Shown: positions 10,184 through 19,303, counted from the stretch's first letter. The stretch is 64,000 nt of DNA from Microbacterium oxydans (GCF_000956525.1 NZ_JYIW01000023.1:62001-126000); one strand, 5' to 3'. Made by a program: numbers and translations. The notes: generated by a model from the sequence alone, not told the origin.

Positions 10184-11350
10184 TCACCATTCCTGGGTGC
10201 GCCGTGTGGCCCGCCGCGCTGTGCGGTGGATGCTGACCCGTTCCGCGAGCGAGCGAGCCAGGTGCTCATAGGCGTCGGCGACGTCTTCCCAGCGGAACGC
10301 GGTGCGGGCACGCTCCTGCCCTCGGACGCCCAGGTCTCGCGTGCGGTCAGGGTCTGCCTCCGACTGCTCGAATGCGGTCGCGACGTCATCCGGCGTGGAG
10401 AAGAACCAGCCCTCGTCGTCGAGGACCTCACGGTTGAACGCGACGTCAAACGCGATGACCGCCGTCGAGGCGCCGAGTGCACGAAGAAGCGAGGGGTTCG
10501 TGCCGCCGACGGAGTGCCCGTGGTCGTAGGTGAACGCGTGGAAGTAGAGGGCGTCGAGCAGCTCCTGGTCGTAGACGCCGCCGACGAGGCGGATGCGCTC
10601 GTCTCCGGCGGCGGCCTGCTGGATCCGCTGCGTGTACTCGCTGCTGTAGGGGGCTGACCCGACGACGACCAGCGGCAGCGTCGCGGCGCTGCGGCGGTAG
10701 CCCTCGACGATCTCGAGCACATGGTTCTCCGGCTCGAATCGGGCGACCACGAGGTGATAGCCGGCCGGTGTCAGTCCGAGTGCTTCGATCCGTCCGTCAT
10801 CCACGGACTCGAGGATCGGTGCCCCGTAGCGGATCATCTCCGTCGGCACGTCGAACTGGTGACGGTAGTAGTCGGCGATCCCAGGAGCATCCGCGATCAG
10901 TGCGTCGGCCGTCCGCACGCCGAACTGCTCCGCCCAACGGTAGTAGGCCTTGCCGCGTGGTCCCCATTTCGACCGACGCCATTCGAGTCCGTCCATGTGC
11001 AGCGCGACGGGAGCACGGCGGAGACGAAGCAGCGGCAGGAAGGGGGAGTTCGCTGCGTTGAAGACGAAGGTCGCGTCCGGACGTCGACGGAACATGAGAT
11101 GCAACGTCGAGAGGCCGGTGTGGCTCAGCGTCTCGATCTGCTTCACCGGGACGGCTGGAAGATGCACGATGCGCATGCCCAGGTAGCTCTTCTCGCGGTG
11201 TGCGGACCCGCGGGTGTACACGACGACGTCGTGGCCGCGCTCAGCGAGACGGCGACCGACTTCCTCGATCGCCGTCTCGAAGCCGCCGTAGGCAGCGGGC
11301 ACTCCTCGTGTCCCCACCATCGCGATGGTGAGGGGCTGCGAATCGCTCAT
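10184..11350 (-). CDS. DUF1972/GT4-family glycosyltransferase
   Basis: 388 residues. The N-terminus (IAMVGTRGVPAAYGGFETAIEEV) is the DUF1972 signature seen in rhamnosyl- and galactosyl-transferases of capsule loci. The C-terminal donor domain has VVARFEPENHVLEIVEGY and the nucleotide-sugar region SVGGTNPSLLRALGAS. It begins 4 bp after the sugar transferase gene ends and probably adds the second sugar of the repeat. Its 3' end converges with the phosphatase gene. Confidence 0.88.
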   Translation of the reverse strand: MSDSQPLTIAMVGTRGVPAAYGGFETAIEEVGRRLAERGHDVVVYTRGSAHREKSYLGMRIVHLPAVPVKQIETLSHTGLSTLHLMFRRRPDATFVFNAANSPFLPLLRLRRAPVALHMDGLEWRRSKWGPRGKAYYRWAEQFGVRTADALIADAPGIADYYRHQFDVPTEMIRYGAPILESVDDGRIEALGLTPAGYHLVVARFEPENHVLEIVEGYRRSAATLPLVVVGSAPYSSEYTQRIQQAAAGDERIRLVGGVYDQELLDALYFHAFTYDHGHSVGGTNPSLLRALGASTAVIAFDVAFNREVLDDEGWFFSTPDDVATAFEQSEADPDRTRDLGVRGQERARTAFRWEDVADAYEHLARSLAERVSIHRTARRATRRTQEW

Positions 11351-11354
11351 CCGA

Positions 11355-12887
11355 TCAGTATGCCCCGCTGGGCTGCACCATGACCTTCGCAGTACGCCAC
11401 ATGATCTGGAGATCGTTCATGACCGACCAGTTCTCGACGTACCGGAGGTCGAGGCGGACGCTCTCGTCCCAGGAGAGGTCGCTGCGTCCGGAGACCTGCC
11501 ACAGGCCGGTGATGCCGGGCTTGATGTAGAGGCGGCGGAAGACGGTGCCGTCGTACGCCGTGACCTCGCTGGGCAGCGGGGGGCGCGGGCCGACGACGCT
11601 CATGTCGCCGATCAGGACGTTCCAGAACTGCGGCAGCTCGTCGAGGGACAGCTTGCGAAGCACACGACCGACGCGGGTGACGCGAGGATCGTTCTTCATC
11701 TTGAACAGGAGGCCTGCTCCCTGGTTCTCCGCCTTCAGCGCCGCGAGCTGCTGCTCGGCGTCCGTCTTCATGGAGCGGAACTTCACCATCTTGAACCGGC
11801 GGCCATCGCGGCCGACGCGCTCCTGGAAGAAGAAGATGGAACCGGGCGAGTCGAGCTTGATGAGCAGCGCGAGCAACGGAGCGATCAGGGCGATCGGGAT
11901 CAGCGCCAGCGTCGCGACAGCGATGTCGAGTGCGCGCTTCAGCAGGTGCTGGCCGCCCTCGTAGGTCGGGATCTGCACCTGGATGAGGGGGAGTCCCTCG
12001 ACAGGAGCGAACGAGATGCGCGGGCCGGCGACGTCGGTGAGCCGGCTCGAAAGGACGAGCTCGGCGGCGGTGCCCTCGAGCTGCCAGCTCAGCTGCTTGA
12101 CGAACTCAGGGTCGCCCTCCGGGCGGCTCGCGACGATGATCGTGTCGGCGCCGAGCTCGGCGGCGACCGTGGAGACGGTGTTGACGTTGCCGAGCACGGG
12201 GAACGTCGCCGCACCGATCTCGACCTCGCGGGCGTTGCCGTCGAGCAGGGTCGCACCGACCACCTGGTACCCGGATGCGCCGATCGGGTGCAGCTTGCTC
12301 ACGACGTACTCGACGTCGTCCCTGTTCCCGACGACCAGCGTGCGCGATGCGAATCGTCCGTGGCTCCGCTGGGCCTGGAGCCAGTGGCGCCAGGCCCAGC
12401 GGGTCACGAGGAGAGTGAGCACTCCGAGCGGCAGCCCCAGCAGCAGCGTCAGTTGCATCGACTCCCAGTTCAGGAGCACCGCGACGATCGCGATGATCCC
12501 GAACGCGAGACCGCTGGCGTGCACGACGCCGCGGTACTCGGTTGCGCTCGCACGGAACAACGCGGCGTCCCGCGTGTGCAGTGCACTGAGCATGAGGTAC
12601 CACACGGCGGCGAGGGGGATGCCGCCACGAAGGACCTCGGTCGGAGCGACGTCGAAGATCAGCTGGACAGCGGCAGTCAGACCGACCGCGAACAGGATGA
12701 CTGCAGCATCCGTGATTCGCAGGCGCATCCGATAGCGGCGTTCCCACTGACGGCGTCGTTCCAACGTTGCGGATGCGCGCGGCGTGACCACGGTGCGCGT
12801 CACCGACTTGGTGGCTCTCGGTGCGGCGACCGGCAAGAAACCGGTTCCGGTGCGAGCGATGCTCAGGGCATCCTCGACGGAGGTCAT
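11355..12887 (-). CDS. Polyprenyl-phosphate sugar-1-phosphate transferase (WbaP/WcaJ-like priming enzyme)
   Basis: The chosen ATG gives 510 residues. About five N-terminal membrane segments and a CoA-binding-like soluble domain come first, followed by the bacterial sugar transferase domain. That domain shows the membrane re-entrant helix (LKRALDIAVATLALIPIALIAPL), the FFQERVGRDGRRFKMVKFRSM motif and the DELPQFWNVLIGDMSVVGPRPPLP motif. It starts repeat-unit synthesis by loading a sugar phosphate onto undecaprenyl phosphate. The open frame extends to 13163, but the extra 92 residues are poor in hydrophobic order and rich in Cys/Pro, so the internal ATG is preferred. No strong ribosome site is visible at it. 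Confidence 0.9.
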   Translation of the reverse strand: MTSVEDALSIARTGTGFLPVAAPRATKSVTRTVVTPRASATLERRRQWERRYRMRLRITDAAVILFAVGLTAAVQLIFDVAPTEVLRGGIPLAAVWYLMLSALHTRDAALFRASATEYRGVVHASGLAFGIIAIVAVLLNWESMQLTLLLGLPLGVLTLLVTRWAWRHWLQAQRSHGRFASRTLVVGNRDDVEYVVSKLHPIGASGYQVVGATLLDGNAREVEIGAATFPVLGNVNTVSTVAAELGADTIIVASRPEGDPEFVKQLSWQLEGTAAELVLSSRLTDVAGPRISFAPVEGLPLIQVQIPTYEGGQHLLKRALDIAVATLALIPIALIAPLLALLIKLDSPGSIFFFQERVGRDGRRFKMVKFRSMKTDAEQQLAALKAENQGAGLLFKMKNDPRVTRVGRVLRKLSLDELPQFWNVLIGDMSVVGPRPPLPSEVTAYDGTVFRRLYIKPGITGLWQVSGRSDLSWDESVRLDLRYVENWSVMNDLQIMWRTAKVMVQPSGAY

Positions 12888-12921
12888 GCCCAGGCCCCGA
12901 AAGCCGTTGATGTACGCAGAA

Positions 12922-12960
12922 TTCCCCAGTGCGACATGTGTTCCCCAGTTTTTTCCCCAG
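12922..12960. repeat. Three direct copies of TTCCCCAG upstream of the priming transferase
   Basis: Identical octamers lie at 12922, 12941 and 12953 (CTGGGGAA on the minus strand, the coding strand of the exopolysaccharide block). They are 35-73 bp upstream of the chosen start codon. Start-to-start spacing is 19 and 12 bp. They could be a regulator-binding cluster; no other structure is visible in the 316-bp divergent gap between the transferase and the LtrA gene (12888-13203). Confidence 0.6.
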
Positions 12961-13203
12961 ACCGCGAACAAACGCTCGCGGCGTTCGTCTGCATTCCCGA
13001 CCCCTCGGGTTTCCGCTGCACCCTCCGTGATCCCACACCACGGATTTGCGATCGCCGTCCCACACGGCTTGCTGACAGCGGACACTGCAGACATCCGACA
13101 GCATAGCGGAAGTGGCCCGTGGAGGGAAGATAACTTCGGCGAATGGAGCAACGGGTTCTGCACCGGGGGTCCGAGGCCGCGAGGCGAGGGTTATCCTGAC
13201 CCC

Positions 13204-14409
13204 GTGAACGACCTCCCAGCGCCCTCGCGCTTCCAGCTCAACCGCATGCTGCCGCGGGATCCGGCGCAGCCGCACCGGACCGCCAGCACGCTCGAGCTCT
13301 TCTTCGACCTCGTGTTCGTGGTCGCGGTGAGCATCGTCTCCGCGCAGCTGCATCATGCGCTGAGCCATGGCGACTTCGCGCATGGGGTCACCTCGTACCT
13401 GATGGTGTTCTTCGCCATCTGGTGGGCATGGATGAACTTCACGTGGTTCGCCACCTCGTTCGACACCGACGACTGGCTCTACCGCATCACGACGATCGTG
13501 CAGATGGGCGGGGTGCTGGTGCTGGCGGCCGGCGTGCCGAACGCCTTCGAGCACGGCGACTTCACGGTGCCGGTCCTCGGGTACGTGGTGATGCGGGTGG
13601 CGATGATCGCGCAGTGGCTGCGCGCATCGCGCTCGGCTGGCGCGCTGCGCGCAGCGACGCGACGTTATGCCATCGGCATCGCCGGTGTGCAGGTGCTGTG
13701 GATCCTCTTCCTGCTCATCCCCTCCGGACCGATGCAGATCGCCGCCTTCGCAATCTTCGCGCTCATCGAGATCAGCGTCCCGGTGTTCGCCGAGTACCGG
13801 CAGCAGACGCCGTGGCATCCACACCACATCACCGAGCGCTATGGCCTGTTCACGCTGATCGTGCTGGGCGAGAGCCTGCTCGCCTCTGCCAACGCGATCA
13901 TCGACGCCCTCAGCGAGGTCGAGTCGCTCGGACCACTGATCGCTATCGCCGTGCTCACCCTCGTGGTGACCGCGTCGCTGTGGTGGATCTACTTCTGGCC
14001 GCCGCACCACCGAGCGATCACGAGCTTCACCCGGTCGCTCCGCTACGGCTACACCCACTACTTCGTCTTCGCCGCAGCGGCGGCGTTCTCGGCCGGCATC
14101 GAGGTCGAGATCGACGTCCTCACCGGCGAGAGCCACCTGTCGAACATCGCCGCATCGTTCACCGTCACGATCCCGATCGCGGTCTTCCTGCTCGGCGTCT
14201 GGTGGATCGCGATCCGAGAGAACGCCGACCGCGTGGTGAACGCCGTCGTGCCGGTCGGGGCGCTGCTGGTGCTGCTGGACCCCGTCCTGCCGATCCCCGT
14301 GACGCTGACCGCGGTGATCCTGGTGATCATCGTGGTGGTGCTCGTGCTGCGCCCTCCCGTGGTGCGCGACGACCGGACCGGGCCGCGCGCCGAGGTTCAG
14401 GCTTCATAG
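13204..14409 (+). CDS. Low temperature requirement A (LtrA) family membrane protein
   Basis: 401 residues from a GTG start. The N-terminal LtrA signature is clear (HRTASTLELFFDLVFVVAVSIVSAQLHHAL), followed by about eleven hydrophobic segments and conserved pieces such as ERYGLFTLIVLGESLLA. LtrA was linked to cold growth in Listeria, but the molecular role is not settled. An upstream in-frame extension to 12784 overlaps the divergent sugar transferase gene and is not protein-like. The ribosome site is weak. Confidence 0.88.
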   Translation: MNDLPAPSRFQLNRMLPRDPAQPHRTASTLELFFDLVFVVAVSIVSAQLHHALSHGDFAHGVTSYLMVFFAIWWAWMNFTWFATSFDTDDWLYRITTIVQMGGVLVLAAGVPNAFEHGDFTVPVLGYVVMRVAMIAQWLRASRSAGALRAATRRYAIGIAGVQVLWILFLLIPSGPMQIAAFAIFALIEISVPVFAEYRQQTPWHPHHITERYGLFTLIVLGESLLASANAIIDALSEVESLGPLIAIAVLTLVVTASLWWIYFWPPHHRAITSFTRSLRYGYTHYFVFAAAAAFSAGIEVEIDVLTGESHLSNIAASFTVTIPIAVFLLGVWWIAIRENADRVVNAVVPVGALLVLLDPVLPIPVTLTAVILVIIVVVLVLRPPVVRDDRTGPRAEVQAS

Positions 14410-14487
14410 GTCGCGCACAGGCGTCGCATACGCTCCTGCTCGGTGGGCCGTGGAGAGTCGGGGGACACCCGACGAGAGGAGTCCCTC

Positions 14488-15441
14488 ATGAAGATCCCGC
14501 AGCCGACACAGACCCCGGACGGCCCCGCCTACGAGGGGCGTCTCCTCGATCGAGCCGATGAGGAGGTCGTCGATCAGGGCGTCGCGTTCGACATCCGCAC
14601 CGTCATGAGCCGACGAGGCGTGCTCGGTCTCGCGGGTCTCGGCCTCGGCGCCGCCGTCCTCGCCGCATGCGCCCCAGCGGCGTCCGGCGGCGCCGGATCG
14701 AAGGCCACGCCGTCGGCATCCGCGACGCCCTCAGCGACAGGGAGCGTGAGCGCGAGCGGCGAGATCCCCGACGAGACAGCAGGTCCCTACCCCGGGGACG
14801 GCTCGAACGGGCCGGATGTGCTGAGCGACTCCGGCATCGTGCGCTCCGACATCCGATCGTCGATCGACGGCGGCGCCACGGCAGACGGCGTTCCCCTGGC
14901 ATTCGAGCTGCAGATCATCGACATGGCGAACGGCGGCATCCCCTTCGCCGGTGCCGCCGTCTACGCCTGGCACTGCACGGCGCAGGGGGAGTACTCGATG
15001 TACTCCCAGGGGCTGGAGGACGTCACGTACCTGCGCGGAGTGCAGGTCGCGGATGCCGAGGGGCGGGTCTCCTTCACCTCGATCTTCCCCGGCTGCTACT
15101 CCGGACGCTGGCCGCATATCCACTTCGAGGTGTTCCCCGATGTGGCGTCGATCACCGATGCGAGCAACGCGATCTCGACGTCGCAGCTGGCGCTCCCAGA
15201 GGCGGTCTGCGCGACCGTCTACGCCGAGTCGGCCTACGACGGCTCCACGCGCAACCTGAGCGGTGTCACGCTCGCCGGCGACAACGTGTTCGGAGACGAC
15301 TCGGCTGAGCTCCAGCTCGCCACGGTCACCGGAGACGTCGCGAGCGGCTACACCGCCACGCTGGTCGTCGGCGTCGACACCACCACGGTGCCGACCGCCG
15401 GTGCTGCTCCGGGCGGAGGCGGCGAGCCGCCAGCGAGCTGA
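14488..15441 (+). CDS. Intradiol dioxygenase-like protein with Tat/lipoprotein-like leader
   Basis: 317 residues, ATG with ribosome site gagaggag. A twin-arginine motif (SRRGVLGLAGLG) begins near residue 37, later than usual, and is followed by a hydrophobic stretch ending in AACAP, a possible lipobox. After a Ser/Ala linker comes the intradiol dioxygenase C-terminal domain, with the iron-ligand region around GCYSGRWPHIHFEVF (Tyr, His, His) and a second Tyr in EYSMYSQG. Exported relatives are common in actinobacteria and may act on lignin-derived or quinone-type catechols outside the cell. Substrate is unknown. Confidence 0.85.
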   Translation: MKIPQPTQTPDGPAYEGRLLDRADEEVVDQGVAFDIRTVMSRRGVLGLAGLGLGAAVLAACAPAASGGAGSKATPSASATPSATGSVSASGEIPDETAGPYPGDGSNGPDVLSDSGIVRSDIRSSIDGGATADGVPLAFELQIIDMANGGIPFAGAAVYAWHCTAQGEYSMYSQGLEDVTYLRGVQVADAEGRVSFTSIFPGCYSGRWPHIHFEVFPDVASITDASNAISTSQLALPEAVCATVYAESAYDGSTRNLSGVTLAGDNVFGDDSAELQLATVTGDVASGYTATLVVGVDTTTVPTAGAAPGGGGEPPAS

Positions 15442-15443
15442 GT

Positions 15444-15468
15444 GACGGCGGCCCCAGGGCCCGCCGTC
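15444..15468 (+). terminator. Intrinsic terminator after the dioxygenase gene
   Basis: The stem gacggcgg / ccgccgtc encloses a short C/G-rich loop directly after the stop codon. There is no long T run. Confidence 0.6.
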
Positions 15469-15480
15469 GGAGGCGTCTGT

Positions 15481-15486
15481 TAGACT
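15481..15486 (+). promoter_or_regulatory. Extended -10 element (TGTTAGACT) for the small gene at 15632
   Basis: TAGACT preceded by TGT matches an extended actinobacterial -10. Transcription starting about 7 bp later gives a leader of roughly 140 nt before the small coding sequence. No good -35 box is seen. Confidence 0.45.
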
Positions 15487-15631
15487 GATGATGCAGCGTG
15501 AGTGTTTTGCCCCTCTCGGCCTTCACGTCGCCACTGATCAGGGCCATCACGGACCACGCACATCGATGCGCGCGGCATCCGCCTTCGATCTCACATCTTG
15601 CGGAGCGCAGACGCGTGCCCGCCACACAGCA

Positions 15632-15928
15632 ATGAGCACCACCATGAATATCACCACCTTTCCCCCTTCCGATCTCCTGACCTGGAAACAGGCGGACACC
15701 GACGTGCACGTCGCCACCCGTGGCGGCGAGTTCGCCGGCTTCGTCGAGTTCGACGGTGACACGCACGTCGTCCGCGACGAACGTGGCACCGACCTCGGTT
15801 CCTTCCGCTCGCTCGACGACGCCCAGGGTGCGCTCGAGACAGCCCAACGTGCCCGCGCTCCGCGTCCTCGGGCGTCCGCGACACGCCGCAGCCTTCCTCG
15901 TCGTCACAGGCGTCCGGCCCGAGTCTGA
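15632..15928 (+). CDS. Small conserved-type hypothetical protein
   Basis: 98 residues from the ATG at 15632, or 94 from the ATG at 15644. The first 70 residues form a compact, acidic, beta-rich segment (LLTWKQADTDVHVATRGGEFAGFVEFDG) and the end is a basic tail (ATRRSLPRRHRRPARV). The frame stays open upstream to 15488, but that part reads as leader rather than protein. No Shine-Dalgarno sequence precedes either ATG, which is notable behind a long leader. No function is recognised. Confidence 0.6.
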   Translation: MSTTMNITTFPPSDLLTWKQADTDVHVATRGGEFAGFVEFDGDTHVVRDERGTDLGSFRSLDDAQGALETAQRARAPRPRASATRRSLPRRHRRPARV

Positions 15929-16067
15929 GGGTGTGTCAGAGGGGCGGCATGAATAGTGATACGTATTCCGTTCAGCGCATGTGGCCAGGGTTACTCTGAA
16001 TCAAGCGTTGGGCGGCCGCCTCGGGCTTACAGCAGGCTCAAGGGCTCCGATCGACGGGAGAAGCATC

Positions 16068-17183
16068 ATCTCTACGACACAGTTCGACACCACCAGCGCG
16101 ACGCTCGGCCGAGTGCGCCAGACATATTCAGGCAACGCAGACTTCCCTCCGATGGCACAGGCGTACAAGCAGGTGTCGCAGGTGGTCAAGGAGACCGGCC
16201 TCCTCCGCAGGGCGACGTGGTTCTACATCGCCGTCGCCGCCGGCATCGCCGTCGCTCTCGGCGGCCTCATCACCGGATTCATCCTGCTCGGCGACAGCTG
16301 GTTCCAGCTGCTCATCGCCGCAGGCCTCGGCATCGTCCTGACGCAGATCGCGTTCCTCGGACACGAGGCGGCGCACCGTCAGATCCTCACCACGGGACCC
16401 GCGAACTTCAAGCTCGCCCGCATCGTGATCGCCAGCATCGGCATGAGCTACTCGTGGTGGGACTCGAAGCACACCAAGCACCACGGCAACCCGAACCAGG
16501 TCGGCAAGGACCCCGACATCGAGGTCGACACGATCTCGTTCCTCGAAGAGGACGCCGCGAAGGCCAAGGGCCTGATCAAGCTGATCACCCGCAAGCAGGG
16601 GTGGCTCTTCTTCCCGCTGCTCACGCTCGAGGGACTGAACCTGCACTTCCTCGGCCTGAAGTACCTCCTGACGACGAAGAAGGTCAAGGGACGCTGGATC
16701 GAGCTCAGCATCATCGCGCTGCGGTTCGCCCTGATCCTCGTGCCGGTGTTCATGATGCTCCCGCTCGGGATGGCGTTCGCCTTCATGGGCGTGCAGTTCG
16801 CCGTCTTCGGTGTGTACATGGGAGCCGCGTTCGCGCCGAACCACAAGGGCATGCCGATCGTCGACCCGAACGCTCGCCTCGACTTCTTCACCAAGCAGGT
16901 CCGCACCTCCCGCAACATCAGCGGTGGATGGTGGACGACCTGGCTCATGGGCGGCCTGAACTACCAGGTGGAGCACCACCTGTTCCCGAACATGCCGCGG
17001 CCGCACCTGGCCAAGGCGCGTGAGATCGTCCGCGACTACTGCGCGGCGAACAACGTGCCGTACACCGAGACGAGCCTCGGCCGGTCCTACCTGATCGTGA
17101 TCGAGTACCTCAACCGCGTCGGACTCTCCGCCGGTGCCGACCCCTTCGACTGCCCGGCAGTCGCACAGTTCGGCCGCGCGTAG
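16068..17183 (+). CDS. Membrane fatty acid (acyl-CoA) desaturase
   Basis: A di-iron membrane desaturase with the three histidine boxes in order: HEAAH (near 16361), HTKHH (near 16470) and QVEHH (near 16966). Four hydrophobic segments lie between them. It introduces a double bond into acyl chains, using electrons from a reductase encoded elsewhere. The start is a puzzle. A good ribosome site (gggagaag, 16056-16063) points at ATC (16068), which would give a short N-terminus beginning with the ISTTQFDTT codons. The only upstream standard start is GTG at 15981, whose extra 29 residues look unlike a desaturase N-terminus, and a GTG near 16110 lacks a ribosome site. Function is certain, the start is not. 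Confidence 0.9.
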   Translation: MSTTQFDTTSATLGRVRQTYSGNADFPPMAQAYKQVSQVVKETGLLRRATWFYIAVAAGIAVALGGLITGFILLGDSWFQLLIAAGLGIVLTQIAFLGHEAAHRQILTTGPANFKLARIVIASIGMSYSWWDSKHTKHHGNPNQVGKDPDIEVDTISFLEEDAAKAKGLIKLITRKQGWLFFPLLTLEGLNLHFLGLKYLLTTKKVKGRWIELSIIALRFALILVPVFMMLPLGMAFAFMGVQFAVFGVYMGAAFAPNHKGMPIVDPNARLDFFTKQVRTSRNISGGWWTTWLMGGLNYQVEHHLFPNMPRPHLAKAREIVRDYCAANNVPYTETSLGRSYLIVIEYLNRVGLSAGADPFDCPAVAQFGRA

Positions 17184-17200
17184 TCCGCAGCTGCAACGAG

Positions 17201-17236
17201 ATCGCCCCGGCCCTCCGTGAGGAGGACCGGGGCGAT
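17201..17236. terminator. Bidirectional intrinsic terminator
   Basis: A 16-bp stem (atcgccccggccctcc with ggaggaccggggcgat, one C-A mismatch near the middle) and a GTGA loop. It lies between the convergent desaturase and DivIVA-like genes. Confidence 0.85.
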
Positions 17237-17249
17237 TCGCGTATCAGGC

Positions 17250-18623
17250 TCAGCGCTTGGACGACTTGCCGGTCTCGACCACGTCGATCGTGATCTTCTC
17301 CAGGGGGCTGTCATCGTCGACGAGTTCATCGTCGAGCACCTCGTCGCCGAGGAACTCCTCGACGGGAGCTGCGTCGTCTGCCTGCGCTGCCGCGTCGGCT
17401 GCTGCCGCCGACCCGGTCGGCGTCTCGTGGGTGTAGACGCCGTCGGGGCGGATGAGCTCGCGCACCTCCGACATGAAGCTCGTGAGCTGCTGCTGCTGCC
17501 AGCGCAGCTGACGCGTACGGTCCTCGGCATCGCGCACCACGGCCGCGGTGTGGTTGGTGACCGAGTCGACGATCTTCTGGGCCTTCACGCGTGCGCGCTC
17601 GAGGGTCTCCCTGGAACGCACCTGCGCCTCGGCCTCGATCGCCTGGGACTGGCTGCGCATCAGGCGCTCGTAGTCCTCGGCCTTCGCCGAGATCCGCTGT
17701 GCATGCTCGAGCGACGCCGCGACCTGCTCGTTCGCGTCTGAGGTGATGCGCTCGGCGTGGGCGACTGCCTGGTTGTGCAGCACCAGGAACTCCTGCTGCG
17801 CGTCGTCCTGACGGCGAGTGAGTGTCTCCTCGAACTCCAGCACCCTGGTGTTCATGTCGCGCACGTCGCGCTCGGCGTCGGCGCGCAGCTGCGTCGTCTC
17901 GCGGGTGACGAGCGAGCGCAGCGCTGCTGCACCCTTCTCGGCCTCGGTGCGGATGGCGGATGCCTCCTGCGCGGCCTGGTTCACCTTCTCGGCCGCGTGG
18001 CTCGCCTCGCGCTCGAGGTGGGCCTCATGCGCGGTGTACTCGGTGTCCATCTTGAGGCGCACCTGGTCGGCGTCGCGCTGCGCCTGTGAGGTGATGCGCT
18101 CCGCGTCGGCGTTCGCCTCGGCGCGCTGCGCCTCGACCTCTTCACGGGCAGCGGCCATCAGCCGATCCGCCTGCACCGCCGCGTTCTGGATGAGCACGTT
18201 CGCCTGCTCCTCGGCGACCCGGAGGATCGCCTCGAACTGCTGGCGCGACGGCGTCTCCTTGCCATCGGGCGTCGGTGCGTCGACGAGCTCGGACGTGAGC
18301 GTCGCGATCTGCTGCTCGGCGTCGGCGATCTGCGCCTTGGCGGCGATCAGCTCGCTCTCCAACGCCTCGCGCGAGCTGCGCTCCTCGTCGCGGATGCTCT
18401 CGACCGAGGTCGTGTGCTGCTCGTCGGCATCGGTGAGCTGATCGGTGGCCTGCTGGAGTCGCGTGCGGAGCGCGGCGAGCGCGGCGTCGACCTCGGCCTT
18501 GTCGTAGCCGCGGAATCCCACGGTGAACGTGGACGACTCCTGCGGCGTGGTCTCGATCAGCTGGTCGAAGAAATCGGGCGAACGCTGATCGTCGCGATCG
18601 GACGTTCCGGAGGTTTCGCTCAT
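17250..18623 (-). CDS. DivIVA-like coiled-coil protein
   Basis: 457 residues. The N-terminal motif TFTVGFRGYDKAEVDAALAAL (residues 33-53) resembles the membrane-binding DivIVA head, which recognises curved cell poles and septa. It is followed by about 300 residues of Ala/Glu/Gln-rich heptads (60-370), a strong predicted coiled coil, and an acidic tail (GDEVLDDELVDDDSPLEK). In actinobacteria such proteins scaffold polar growth and cell-wall synthesis. It is unusually long compared with DivIVA/Wag31 and may be a paralogue acting with it. It is monocistronic, with a terminator just downstream. Confidence 0.8.
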   Translation of the reverse strand: MSETSGTSDRDDQRSPDFFDQLIETTPQESSTFTVGFRGYDKAEVDAALAALRTRLQQATDQLTDADEQHTTSVESIRDEERSSREALESELIAAKAQIADAEQQIATLTSELVDAPTPDGKETPSRQQFEAILRVAEEQANVLIQNAAVQADRLMAAAREEVEAQRAEANADAERITSQAQRDADQVRLKMDTEYTAHEAHLEREASHAAEKVNQAAQEASAIRTEAEKGAAALRSLVTRETTQLRADAERDVRDMNTRVLEFEETLTRRQDDAQQEFLVLHNQAVAHAERITSDANEQVAASLEHAQRISAKAEDYERLMRSQSQAIEAEAQVRSRETLERARVKAQKIVDSVTNHTAAVVRDAEDRTRQLRWQQQQLTSFMSEVRELIRPDGVYTHETPTGSAAAADAAAQADDAAPVEEFLGDEVLDDELVDDDSPLEKITIDVVETGKSSKR

Positions 18624-18849
18624 GCTTCATGCCTTTCTGGCGTGGCCACGTCGCGAAGCAGCGGCTCCCTCGCGTTGCGGGCGAGGAGCACGTGGACCGA
18701 GGAGATGTCGTGAAGGGTGGCGCATCATGGCCGCGGCCTGCGGCAGGCCTGGGCACGCGTGATGCGGTCTCAGCCTAGTTGCCGAGCCTGAGAGATGCGC
18801 CCCTGATTCTGCGGGCTCCGATCGGTGGAATGATCCGCCGACGCGGCGG

Positions 18850-19155
18850 TCAGACGGGGCTGATCAGGTGGTCGAGCACCAGCTCGCCGGAGGCGTTGAG
18901 CGCGCGCATCATCTCGGCGATGAGCTTCGCATCGATGGGGGGCGGCTCGGCGACGTCGTATCCGAACTGGAGGGGGATCGCGGGATGGATCCAGACGGTG
19001 GCCCGGCGGTCAGGTCCGTCGCCGACCGGGAGCCACGTCATCATGAAGCTCTCCTGGCGGCGCAGCTTCGTCGAGATCACGATCTTGAGGTGCGCGAGCG
19101 TCCCATCCTCGATGAGGATCGGATCTGAAGTGCCGTCGTAGCGGAGCCTGCCCAT
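18850..19155 (-). CDS. Small DUF7882-type protein
   Basis: 101 residues starting MGRLRYDGTSDPILIEDGTLAHLKIVISTKLRRQESF. This N-terminal pattern is common in small Microbacteriaceae proteins that older annotation called ATP-dependent DNA ligase; no ligase motif (KxDG) is present, so that name is wrong. The body is a mixed alpha/beta domain with conserved aromatic residues (MMTWLPVGD, WIHPAIPLQFGY). The function is unknown. The longer frame to 19404 has a proline/arginine-rich start and is rejected. Confidence 0.75.
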   Translation of the reverse strand: MGRLRYDGTSDPILIEDGTLAHLKIVISTKLRRQESFMMTWLPVGDGPDRRATVWIHPAIPLQFGYDVAEPPPIDAKLIAEMMRALNASGELVLDHLISPV

Positions 19156-19303
19156 GGTCAAAAATCTACACCCGAGCCGTGTCCGCGCTGATGCGTCTGC
19201 CCTTTTTCGGAGCGCCGCGCAATCCCCTCCCTGAGTGGGGGCCCCAGGGCTATCGTCGCCGGAACGAGCAGAGATCGACATCCGGGAGTGGCGGAGGAGA
19301 ACG

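Noticed and set aside
12888..13163. N-terminal extension of the priming transferase
   Set aside because: The extra 92 codons run through the repeated TTCCCCAG boxes and do not resemble the family N-terminus.
12106..14136. 676-residue minus-strand reading frame
   Set aside because: Antisense of the LtrA gene and an alternative frame of the sugar transferase; composition is Arg/His/Asp-rich, as expected for GC-rich shadow frames.
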